Assembly: GCA_964369225.1 (NCBI GenBank)
Contig: CAYJER010000077.1
Span: forward strand, 1 to 5,059
Direction: 5' to 3'
Source of the DNA: SIG603 sp964369225
GTDB lineage: Bacteria; Bacillota; Clostridia; Oscillospirales; Acutalibacteraceae
DNA length: 5,059 nucleotides
In this document: piece after piece, positions 1 to 5,030 of the stretch
Layout of the letters: every line of letters begins with the position of its first letter
Position numbering within the stretch: position 1 is the first letter of the stretch
Program-made: the position numbers and the translations under genes
The notes under the pieces: generated by a model
What the model was told of the DNA's origin: nothing
Databases searched by the model: none
The model's input: only the letters and a program-made list of their open reading frames with translations

Positions 1-177
1 AATTACCAGATATAGTCCCGGCTTCTAAAAGTATAAAGGCTTGTTAGTTTAAAGTATTAAAATTGTATATGTTTCAGTTTGGAACTTTTATAAAAATAGC
101 GGCTAGGTCAATAGGAACTAATGTCAAGATAGGTTACGCTTTTCAAGCGAAAATCCTCTTCCCGACTCCGCATGTTC

Positions 178-450
178 TCACTTTTTGGGGAAGAGCGTCT
201 CGAAGAATTTAATTGTGTCGATGTCAAGGGCGGTCATGATTTTATCGATTGTGACGACTGTGGGGGTTTTTCGATTAGTTTCAAGCTGGGAGATATAAGC
301 GGCTGTGCTGCCTATGGCCAGCCCTAAATGCAGTTGACTTACGTTTTTTTCTTGGCGAAACTTTTTAATGATTTCACCCATTTTCAAGTCTTTAGCGGGG
401 GCAGCTTTGGACTGGCGCAATGTTTCTCTTATTTCTTCAATCTGTTTCAT
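178..450 (-). CDS. XRE-family helix-turn-helix transcriptional regulator
   Basis: This 90-residue protein is probably a DNA-binding repressor of the Cro/C1 (XRE) type. A charged N-terminal extension (residues 1-23) precedes a single HTH_3-like domain at about residues 24-85. Within it, SQLHLGLAIGSTAAYISQLE (39-57) gives the two central helices, and the following NRKTP turn (59-63) is typical of the family. There is no effector or protease domain. The start at 450 is preferred because AAAGGA (461-466) sits 10 nt upstream; the internal Met24 has no such site. The gene runs away from the methyltransferase and toward the left edge. Regulators like this in IMEs usually repress their own promoter or excision and transfer genes; the target here is not known. 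A palindrome in its leader (489-496) is a candidate operator. Confidence 0.88.
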   Translation of the reverse strand: MKQIEEIRETLRQSKAAPAKDLKMGEIIKKFRQEKNVSQLHLGLAIGSTAAYISQLETNRKTPTVVTIDKIMTALDIDTIKFFETLFPKK

Positions 451-488
451 AGTATAACTTTCCTTTATTTTTCATTTTTAGGCTACAC

Positions 489-514
489 CCTATAGGTAAA
501 CTTGCTTTAGTATA
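489..514 (-). promoter_or_regulatory. Candidate XRE promoter -10 box and operator palindrome
   Basis: Reading the minus strand, TATACT (509-514) is a good -10 box about 60 nt upstream of the XRE start codon; no convincing -35 box is seen at the usual distance. The perfect 8-bp palindrome CCTATAGG (489-496) would fall just downstream of the transcription start, where an autorepressor could bind. The boxes are seen; autoregulation is inferred from the gene family. Confidence 0.35.
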
Positions 515-621
515 TACTTCTAAAGAGAAAGTTTGTGGAAGCAGTATCGGTAGAAGATTTGAACGGTGTTTATAGACTGGCAGGGTAGTGGCTTTTAAGT
601 TGTTAATGTGAATTATGGGGA

Positions 622-650
622 TTGTCATATAACACGAGCTGGCATAACAT
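622..650 (+). promoter_or_regulatory. Candidate sigma-70 promoter for the methyltransferase transcript
   Basis: TTGTCA (622-627, one mismatch to the -35 consensus) is followed after 17 bases by TAACAT (645-650, four of six matches to the -10 consensus). Transcription would begin near 657, directly before the ribosome site of the small open frame at 673. This gives the methyltransferase messenger a leader of about 200 nt, which is unusually long. Confidence 0.45.
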
Positions 651-672
651 ATTCAGATCACAAAGGAATATC

Positions 673-759
673 ATGAATGCTATTTTGGCCATATGTATCT
701 GTAAGACTTATCATAGTACCCAAAATGAGCTAGCGAAGAGCTTGCCCCAAACCATCTAA
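673..759 (+). CDS. Possible 28-residue leader peptide upstream of the methyltransferase
   Basis: This short frame begins with ATG at 673, with AAAGGA (662-667) five bases upstream, and ends with TAA at 757-759. It begins MNAILAICICKTYHS and ends KSLPQTI. It has a hydrophobic start with two Cys, no recognizable domain, and I cannot match it to a known family. Two points favour translation: the ribosome site is better than that of the methyltransferase, and the frame starts a few bases downstream of a plausible promoter. It lies 103 bp before the methyltransferase start in the same direction, the arrangement expected of an attenuator leader peptide. It could equally be a chance frame in AT-rich DNA. 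Confidence 0.33.
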   Translation: MNAILAICICKTYHSTQNELAKSLPQTI

Positions 760-857
760 AACTTTCTGCTGAAGCTCCATATAGAGTTATACCAAAAACA
801 AGTGGAAATAAAATTTTCTTTCAGAATTTTCTAGCGAGTAACATATTCGGGGTAAAG
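741..857 (+). promoter_or_regulatory. Possible pairing of leader ORF with methyltransferase ribosome site
   Basis: The last codons of the small frame contain CTTGCCCC (741-748). This can pair with GGGGTAAAG (849-857), which includes the G-run serving as the methyltransferase ribosome site. The pairing has four G-C pairs, one G-U, one bulged A, then U-A, U-A and C-G. A ribosome on the leader would disrupt it. I see the complementarity; the control role is inference, and the pairing must span about 100 nt. Confidence 0.22.
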
Positions 858-862
858 TAAAT

Positions 863-1549
863 ATGGATTTTACAGATAATGGCTTGACCGCCTGGGAAGC
901 AAATGCAAAATTTTGGGATGAGCAAATGGGTGATGAGTCAAATTTTTTTCATTGCGATATCGTAAGGCCAAAGGTCGAAGAACTCCTTGATATAAATGGA
1001 AATGATTTTGTCCTGGATGTCGCTTGTGGAAACGGGAATTTTTCGCAAAGAATGGCCCTAAAAGGCGCTCGTGTCGTTGCTTTTGACTATAGCCCACAAA
1101 TAATAGAGCTGGCAGTTAAACGTAGGAATGATGTTCTGTCTAAAGTGGCATTTCATGTTTGCGACGCCACAAATTATGCAGAATTAATGGCCCTTAAACA
1201 AGACACCCCATTTACTAAAGCGGTTGCCAATATGGCGATAATGGATATATCTGAAATAACCCCATTATTTAAAGCTATTTATGAACTGCTTGGAATTAAT
1301 GGCATTTTTGTTTTTTCAACACATCACCCTTGCTTTACTTATGAAAATGGCGATTATTTCTCAAGTTGCATTAATAAAGGGGTGGCGATAGAAGGTCAGC
1401 CCATGCTACAAAATTATTATCATCGTTCACTTAGTGATATTTTGAATGTGGCATTTGGCTGTGGGTTTGTTCTTGATGGTTTTTACGAGGTGCCTTTTAA
1501 AGGTGAAACTGTACCGATTATCATGACGGTGAGGTTGCGAAAGGCTTGA
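863..1549 (+). CDS. Class I SAM-dependent methyltransferase
   Basis: This 228-residue protein should transfer a methyl group from S-adenosylmethionine to an unidentified, probably small, substrate in the cytoplasm. Motif I is VLDVACGNGNF (50-60), the SAM-binding glycine loop. The acidic residue at the end of strand 2 is Asp75 in VVAFDYS, and Asp101 in VCDAT sits where the adenine-contacting acid is expected. ANMAIMDI (122-129) occupies motif IV, and GIFVFSTHHPCF (147-158) follows as strand 5. Length and motif spacing are those of a complete single-domain Methyltransf_11/25-type enzyme. The N-terminal pattern FWDEQMGDESN and the C-terminal YYHRS...GFVLDGFYE pattern recall a small-molecule methyltransferase family I associate with Firmicutes, which would fit transfer between phyla; that is memory, not a search. 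The start has only a weak GGGG site (849-852). It is the likely cargo gene, convergent with the relaxase. Confidence 0.9.
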   Translation: MDFTDNGLTAWEANAKFWDEQMGDESNFFHCDIVRPKVEELLDINGNDFVLDVACGNGNFSQRMALKGARVVAFDYSPQIIELAVKRRNDVLSKVAFHVCDATNYAELMALKQDTPFTKAVANMAIMDISEITPLFKAIYELLGINGIFVFSTHHPCFTYENGDYFSSCINKGVAIEGQPMLQNYYHRSLSDILNVAFGCGFVLDGFYEVPFKGETVPIIMTVRLRKA

Positions 1550-1562
1550 GTGAAATTTTAAG

Positions 1563-3296
1563 TTACCTCCCCAATCCGCTTCGCTCTACTATTTTTGTTT
1601 TTTGCTTAAATTTCAAGCTGTTTTCTGTTGTTTCTGCCATCTGCCCCCACTTTAGGGTGGCAAATTTTTGGGCCAGTTCGCGGGCTGTGGGGTCATGAGG
1701 GCTGTAATGGATTTCGGCTCCCGTGTCGCGGATGGTGCCTCCGCTTGGTAGGGTGAAGATTACTGTCCCCTTGGCATCGATTTTGGTTTGTATTGGTGGG
1801 ATATTGGGTAAGGTGTTGGGTGGTTCTTCATTGGAGGGGTTAGCTTGTTGGGCCTGAGTTTGTAGTGCAAGGGCTTCTTGCTCCATGAGCTCGTTCATTT
1901 TGCTTATGCTTAGTAAAGCTTTTTTGTGGCTATAGGCTATGCCGCCGGTCTCGAGAATTTCCTTCTGTTTTTGCTGGGACTGTTGCTTGATGGTCACTGC
2001 CGCTTGGCGGTTTTTTTCGTAGTCTCGATAAAATCGCTCTTCATCTTCTCTGGCCTTCTCCGGCTCGACCTTGACCTTTTTGGAACGCAAAATGGCCAAG
2101 GCCACTTCATCACCTTGACCGGCTCGATGTTGCAAGAACTTTGCCCATGAGCTATACGGTCTGGCCTCTCGCATTTCCTTTTGCTTGTCGCGATAAATCT
2201 TTCGTGACTCTTCCAGCTCTACTTGCTCCCCGATTTTAATATCGTGGAGCAGTTTCATCTTATGGGCTGGGAGCATAGCGTAGCTATTGATAATTTTGCG
2301 CTTCTCAGTCCATTTCATTTTAATCGCCTGGAACGCTTCTTTTTCAGCTACTTTTACAAACTCCAAGTCCGTTTTGCGCTGGGCCAGCTCAGTTTTGTAT
2401 TGTTCATACAGATTATCTCGTTCATAGCCCAAATGAAGCGGCACGGCTGTATAGCTTTTTTCAACTTTAGCCGTGCGGAGTAGCTCTTGAGAGGGTGGGC
2501 AAAATGGCCCGAGGCTTTTCTCTAAATTGGTCTTGCTCAAACCTCGGTCGATGTCGCTGGCCTTTGCTCTGTGTTTGCCAAAACGGTCTTGGAACGCTAA
2601 GCCGTTGCCACTACGCTTAATTTCCAAGCCTAGCTTGAGGGTGACAGCGTGGAGTTCTTCCCAAGTCGTTGCTGTGGCTACGGCCTCAATAATTTTTGCT
2701 TTCTGCTCCAAGGCATAATTGAATAAAGATTGTTGCCCCGTATGGGCTTCAATGGTCTGTGCTTTGGCATTGGTTGTGATGTCGCTTTTATTTTTGGATT
2801 CATCAATGCCTTGGTCAGTTTCCAAACCATATTTTGCTTCAATTTTGCGGCAAACTTGGCTCAATTTTTGGAAATCATAATAAGGGGCCGTTCGATTATA
2901 TGTTTTGGGATTTATCATATTGTAGGCTATGTGCATATGAATATTGGAGGTATTTTTATGCACTCCGCAATGCCGTTGGTGCTCTGAAAAGCCCAAGGCG
3001 TCGGCAAAATTCTCTTCTATATCCATGAAAACTTTCGGAGTCAACTTGACTTCATCTTCGGGCCGAAAACTTACCATTAAATGGTAAGTTTTTTCTTTTT
3101 TCGTGCGGGTATTTAAGCTTTGAGTAGCTTCAACTTCTATGATGCCTATATGATAATTATCGGCTAAGCAACCAGCTTGCCAGCTGAGGAGTGATTTTTC
3201 CTCCGGTTGACTTTTAGACTTAGCGTCGGCTACATAAAGGGCCAAGGCCCGATAATTATCGTTACCAGGTTTGCGGTCGATTCGCTTGGCAATCAT
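1563..3296 (-). CDS. traI: MOBP relaxase, TraI/MobA(P) type
   Basis: This 577-residue protein should nick one strand at oriT, stay bound to its 5' end through a tyrosine, and pilot it into the recipient. The N-terminal relaxase domain spans about residues 1-165. The likely catalytic Tyr21 is in LALYVAD, matching RP4 TraI Tyr22; KTYHLMVSFR (69-78) and LGFSEHQR (101-108) are family signatures. The metal-binding HxxxxxxHxH motif gives His113, His120 and His122 in VHKNTSNIHMHIA. TTWEELHAVTLKLGLEIKRS (210-229) followed by NG and GLSKTNLEKSLGPF (252-265) matches the region following the nuclease domain in RP4 TraI. A charged, probably helical stretch (300-480) includes the relaxase signature YSSWAKFL (381-388). 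The C-terminal part from about 508 (GTVIFTLPSGGTIRDTGAEI) looks like the beginning of an LPD7-type domain, apparently shortened. It is shorter than RP4 TraI, about 730 residues as I recall it. The start overlaps the mobC stop as ATGA and has no ribosome site of its own, so translation is probably coupled. Confidence 0.95.
   Translation of the reverse strand: MIAKRIDRKPGNDNYRALALYVADAKSKSQPEEKSLLSWQAGCLADNYHIGIIEVEATQSLNTRTKKEKTYHLMVSFRPEDEVKLTPKVFMDIEENFADALGFSEHQRHCGVHKNTSNIHMHIAYNMINPKTYNRTAPYYDFQKLSQVCRKIEAKYGLETDQGIDESKNKSDITTNAKAQTIEAHTGQQSLFNYALEQKAKIIEAVATATTWEELHAVTLKLGLEIKRSGNGLAFQDRFGKHRAKASDIDRGLSKTNLEKSLGPFCPPSQELLRTAKVEKSYTAVPLHLGYERDNLYEQYKTELAQRKTDLEFVKVAEKEAFQAIKMKWTEKRKIINSYAMLPAHKMKLLHDIKIGEQVELEESRKIYRDKQKEMREARPYSSWAKFLQHRAGQGDEVALAILRSKKVKVEPEKAREDEERFYRDYEKNRQAAVTIKQQSQQKQKEILETGGIAYSHKKALLSISKMNELMEQEALALQTQAQQANPSNEEPPNTLPNIPPIQTKIDAKGTVIFTLPSGGTIRDTGAEIHYSPHDPTARELAQKFATLKWGQMAETTENSLKFKQKTKIVERSGLGR
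3066..3101 (+). terminator. Perfect 12-bp hairpin with T-tract inside relaxase gene
   Basis: On the plus strand AAAACTTACCAT (3066-3077) and ATGGTAAGTTTT (3081-3092) form a perfect 12-bp inverted repeat around a TAA loop. A T-rich tail follows (T-run to 3094, one C, then six T to 3101). This is the shape of an intrinsic terminator for plus-strand transcription, although the stem is AT-rich. It lies antisense to the relaxase codons for the conserved KTYHLMVSFR motif, so it could block rightward antisense transcripts. In the relaxase messenger itself the same hairpin forms but only four U follow. The structure is certain; its function is not. Confidence 0.4.
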
Positions 3297-3613
3297 AGGG
3301 CTGTTATCTTTTCGTCAAGTTGGCGTTTTGTGGCCCGTATTTCATCTAAAAGAGTGTTGCCTTCCTGCCGACTAATGGCCTCTTCTGATAAGGCCAATTT
3401 CAAAAGGCCGCCTAAGCGACCCAAATCAGCACTGACCTTGATAATGCCCAAAACGGCCTCTTGGTCGATTTTGCTTTTGGGTTCGTGCCCTAGACAAACT
3501 CTTCGAATAAATTCAGATATAGAGAGATGAGTTTGCGCGGCTATTTTTGCCACGCTTTTATACTCGTCTGGAGTGACGTAAGACTTTATTACGACCTTGC
3601 CGGGAGAGGGCAT
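3293..3613 (-). CDS. mobC: MobC/TraJ-like relaxosome accessory protein
   Basis: This protein of 106 residues should bind the inverted repeat at oriT and recruit the relaxase to the nick site. The N-terminal half has a ribbon-helix-helix pattern: a basic strand (KVVIKSYVTPDEY) followed by LSISEFIRRVCLG. The C-terminal half carries ADLGRLGGLLKLAL, the signature of the MobC/TraJ family, and ends in a charged helix. An ATG 12 bases further upstream (3625) would add Met-Glu-Glu-Pro. I prefer the start at 3613 because GGAGG (3619-3623) lies five bases before it and actually overlaps the upstream ATG, which has no ribosome site of its own. The gene is first in a two-gene operon with the relaxase (4-bp ATGA overlap). 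Its leader contains oriT, so binding there could also repress its own promoter, as occurs in related systems. Confidence 0.9.
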   Translation of the reverse strand: MPSPGKVVIKSYVTPDEYKSVAKIAAQTHLSISEFIRRVCLGHEPKSKIDQEAVLGIIKVSADLGRLGGLLKLALSEEAISRQEGNTLLDEIRATKRQLDEKITAL

Positions 3614-3664
3614 AGGTTCCTCCATTCTTTGTTTTTTTTAAGCGTTGAGACGATAGGCGAATAA

Positions 3665-3747
3665 GCCCCCAAAGGGGCAGGATGGTAAATGGGCGGTCGG
3701 AGTAGGCCCACTTTACATATCCTGCCTTCGGAATCTTAGGCACAACT
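3665..3747 (+). other. Origin of transfer (oriT), IncP/RP4-like
   Basis: TATCCTGC (3718-3725) matches the RP4 nick region, where cleavage is ATCCTG^C, placing nic between 3724 and 3725 on the plus strand. Just upstream is a long imperfect inverted repeat: GGCAGGATGGTAAATGGGC (3676-3694) against 3706-3726, an 11-base spacer apart, two single-base-level insertions separating the arms. Inner parts (GTAAATGGGC / GCCCACTTTAC) correspond in position to the TraJ-binding repeat of RP4. A second small hairpin, GCCCC-CAAA-GGGGC, lies at 3665-3678. GCGAATAAG (3658-3666) further out also recalls RP4 oriT. GCACAAC occurs twice exactly 20 bp apart (3740-3746 and 3760-3766), the second inside the integrase end. 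The position, upstream of mobC and the relaxase, is as in RP4. The RP4 comparison is from memory. Confidence 0.85.
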
Positions 3748-3751
3748 TAGC

Positions 3752-4840
3752 TTAAGTCTGCACAACGTTGCATTGTTCATGAAGTGCCGTAGATTGCTGA
3801 GTTGCGCTGAATTGAGCATGAATTTTTGCGGTAAACTCTTTTAAAAGCAAGTCTAATTGTTCATTTTCAAATTGTTGGGCTGGTATGGGCACATTTTGGC
3901 TTGGTTGGGCAAATTTATCTTGCTTACCCTCTATATTTTGTGTATAGTGCAGTGGGATATGATTATTTATGGTCGATGTTGCCACTCTCTTCTTTTCAGG
4001 ACTTAAGTGGCTGTATCGTCTAGTCATCTCCAGAGATGAGTGGCCTAAAAGCTCAGCTACCAAGAAAACTGACTGGTCGTCTTGGGCCATCCAAGAGGCA
4101 AAAGTATGCCGCAGAGAGTGAAAAACTACTTTGTCCCGTGCATCGCTAATGCCTTTATTAAAGCCAAGCTTTTCGACTACCCGCGCATAGGTGTCACTCA
4201 CGGTTTTAAAGGGTTCCCCTTGAGGATTTTTAAAAATAAACTCTCCGGGCTTTGGGTTAAAACTAGCCAACATGGCTGAAGCGGCATTCGGCAAAAAAAC
4301 AGTTCGATTCCGTTTGCTCTTGGGGTCAACTATTCTGATTGTTCCCTTAGCTAAGTTGACGTGTTCGCCTTTAAGTTTGAGCATTTCACCTAAGCGCATT
4401 CCGGTGCTTAGACTTAGCAAGGCTAAAGCCCAAGTGTTTTCACTGCGCTCTTTAAGCGCAGCCAAAAGGCGCTCTGCCTCTTCACTGGTAAGATACCTTT
4501 GGCGGCGATTATCAGACTTTGGAATGCTTATTCCGGCAACGGGATTGGAGTGTCAACATACCCCCCATTTAATGAGCTGATTAAAAATTCTGCTGATTAA
4601 TCCAACAACTTGTTTGATGGTTTGGGGTTGGTAATTTTCTTCTGTGAGGTGAGAGGCAATTTCTTGGACGATAACCGGATTTATATCCTCTAGTTTTAAA
4701 TGGCCTATTTTATCTTCCAAGTGTTTTTGGTAGCGTTTCAATTCATTCGTCGGCTCTGATAAAAATTTGAATTTGCGCTCCCACACTAACTCCCAAGCCT
4801 CAGAAAAACAACAAGGACTAGAAATTTTTTTTGGTAACAT
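3752..4840 (-). pseudogene. Tyrosine recombinase/integrase interrupted by in-frame TGA
   Basis: The reading frame from ATG 4840 to TAA 3752 is continuous except for one TGA at 4553-4555 (codon 96), which splits a 362-residue integrase into 95- and 266-residue parts. No frameshift is needed: the sequence reads KWGVC, stop, HSNPVAGISIPKS in the same frame. The N-terminal part is the SAM-like core-binding domain. The C-terminal part is a full catalytic domain: Arg149 (TGMRLGEM), a Lys at 174-176 (DPKSKRNR), His241 and Arg244 (HSLRH), His267 (LLGHSSLEMT) and nucleophile Tyr276 (RRYSHL). About 85 residues follow the Tyr, a longer tail than usual. A GAGGT ribosome site (4848-4852) lies seven bases before the start. 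The catalytic half has a possible TTG start at 4465, without a strong ribosome site. It should integrate the element at the adjacent tRNA. Nonsense mutation, leaky readthrough and sequencing error all remain possible. Confidence 0.88.
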
Positions 4841-4847
4841 AGTGCAG

Positions 4848-4871
4848 ACCTCGGTATCTAAGATAAACCTT
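4848..4871 (+). repeat. 24-bp direct repeat, copy 1 (overlaps integrase RBS and -10)
   Basis: This copy and the one at 4907 share 20 of 24 bases, starting with the identical ACCTCGGTATC and ending with ACCTT in both but for one base before it. Within this copy TATCT-A-AGATA is a perfect inverted repeat. It covers the integrase ribosome site (GAGGT, minus strand) and the proposed -10 box, so a bound protein would block expression. It could be an integrase arm site or an operator for a regulator such as the XRE protein. Confidence 0.7.
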
Positions 4872-4889
4872 TAATACTGGAGAGGTCAA
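4860..4889 (-). promoter_or_regulatory. Candidate integrase promoter
   Basis: On the minus strand TTGACC (4884-4889, five of six to the -35 consensus) is followed after 18 bases by TATCTT (4860-4865, four of six to -10). The start of transcription would fall in the first direct repeat, a few bases before the ribosome site. The promoter is bracketed by the two direct repeats, which suggests control of integrase expression by a protein that binds them. Confidence 0.45.
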
Positions 4890-4906
4890 CTTTTTCAGAC
4901 GAAAAA

Positions 4907-4930
4907 ACCTCGGTATCAAGGTTATACCTT
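4907..4930 (+). repeat. 24-bp direct repeat, copy 2 (upstream of integrase promoter)
   Basis: The second copy starts ACCTCGGTATC and ends GGTTATACCTT, 59 bp (start to start) from copy 1. It contains the dyad GGTAT-caaggtt-ATACC. It lies about 17 bp upstream of the proposed -35 box and about 76 bp from the tRNA 3' end, the usual zone for recombinase arm-type sites. Between the two copies is a short perfect inverted repeat, TTTTTC-agac-GAAAAA (4891-4906). Confidence 0.7.
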
Positions 4931-4957
4931 ATTTATCGAGCTATTTTTAACTATTCT

Positions 4958-4975
4958 AAAATGCTGGTGCATTTT
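4958..4975 (-). terminator. Possible terminator after tRNA-Arg
   Basis: AAAATGC (4958-4964) and GCATTTT (4969-4975) form a perfect 7-bp inverted repeat with a four-base loop. It lies about 30 bp beyond the tRNA 3' end in the direction of tRNA transcription. The T residues belong to the stem and no long U-run follows, so termination would be weak. It would separate tRNA transcription from the integrase promoter region. Confidence 0.35.
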
Positions 4976-5006
4976 GAGGAGATTGAAGTTTACTGAAGAT
5001 AAATTT

Positions 5007-5030
5007 TGGTGCCCCCGAGACGACTCGAAC
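5007..5030. other. Inferred attachment-site region at tRNA 3' end
   Basis: The integrase is the gene next to the tRNA 3' end, and recombinases of this type commonly exchange strands within the T arm to acceptor segment, which restores the tRNA on insertion. The exact core cannot be defined, because the matching repeat at the other end is not in this window. This is placement by family knowledge, not by a seen duplication. Confidence 0.45.

Larger units (their letters stand above)
451..862. other. Divergent intergenic control region
   Basis: This 412-base AT-rich stretch separates the leftward XRE gene from the rightward methyltransferase gene. It contains promoter-like elements for both directions, a CCTATAGG palindrome near the XRE gene, and a 28-codon open frame with a good ribosome site. 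An AT-rich imperfect hairpin lies just before the methyltransferase ribosome site (AAAATTTTCT at 810-819 against AGAATTTT at 823-830, with a two-base bulge). I see no RNA gene and no convincing protein gene other than the small frame listed separately. Confidence 0.6.
1..5009. mobile_element. Integrative mobilizable element (one end), inserted at tRNA-Arg(CCT)
   Basis: The stretch holds the hallmark set of an IME: a tyrosine recombinase next to a tRNA 3' end, an oriT, a MobC/TraJ-like protein, an RP4 TraI-like relaxase, an XRE regulator and one cargo methyltransferase. No coupling ATPase, VirB/Trb channel gene or replication gene is seen, so the element would depend on a helper for transfer. 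The right boundary is placed in the 3' part of the tRNA gene, because recombinases of this class commonly cross over there and the integrase lies directly beside it. The left boundary is not visible: I found no second copy of the tRNA 3' end in the first 180 bases, so the listed start is only the window edge. The genes seen are evidence; the size and mobility of the element are inference. Confidence 0.78.

Noticed and set aside
108..173. 21-codon minus-strand frame (begins MRSREEDF) just after the XRE stop
   Set aside because: Only a weak ribosome site, no recognizable pattern, and very short; it could be read-on from the XRE transcript but I cannot support it.
130..175. Possible tRNA 3' tail or left attachment repeat (CGCTT-TTC-AAGCG hairpin and following CCCGACTCCGC)
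   Set aside because: The hairpin is real but no T arm can be built from it, and it does not match the tRNA-Arg 3' end at 5007-5059, so it is not the second attachment repeat. It also lacks a T-run to serve as a terminator of the XRE gene.
548..558. Third copy of the integrase-promoter repeat near the XRE gene
   Set aside because: CGGTA...AAGAT resembles part of copy 1 but with a deletion and no conserved flanks; too weak to call.
437..628. 63-codon minus-strand frame upstream of the XRE gene
   Set aside because: It has no ribosome site, overlaps the XRE start in another frame, contains the XRE promoter-like region, and shows no domain pattern.
1926..3028. Several plus-strand frames of 63-86 codons inside the relaxase gene
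   Set aside because: They lie antisense to a clear relaxase coding sequence and lack ribosome sites or domain patterns; they are shadows of its codon use.
3558..3743. 61-codon minus-strand frame spanning oriT
   Set aside because: It overlaps mobC in another frame and crosses the oriT dyad; no ribosome site or family pattern.
4521..4555. Selenocysteine insertion at the integrase TGA
   Set aside because: A small hairpin (GGAAT-AAGC-ATTCC on the minus strand) lies about 18 bases downstream, but it lacks the spacing and loop of a bacterial SECIS, and integrases are not known selenoproteins.
4553..4555. Alternative genetic code with TGA as sense
   Set aside because: TGA ends the XRE, methyltransferase and mobC genes, and in mobC it forms an ATGA junction with the relaxase, so it is a normal stop here.
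4466..4560. Frameshift between the two integrase halves
   Set aside because: The two halves are in the same frame; the residues after the stop (HSNPVAGISIPKS) join smoothly to the catalytic domain without any shift.
4082..4580. Plus-strand frames of 65 and 102 codons across the integrase
   Set aside because: Antisense to conserved integrase motifs and without supporting signals.
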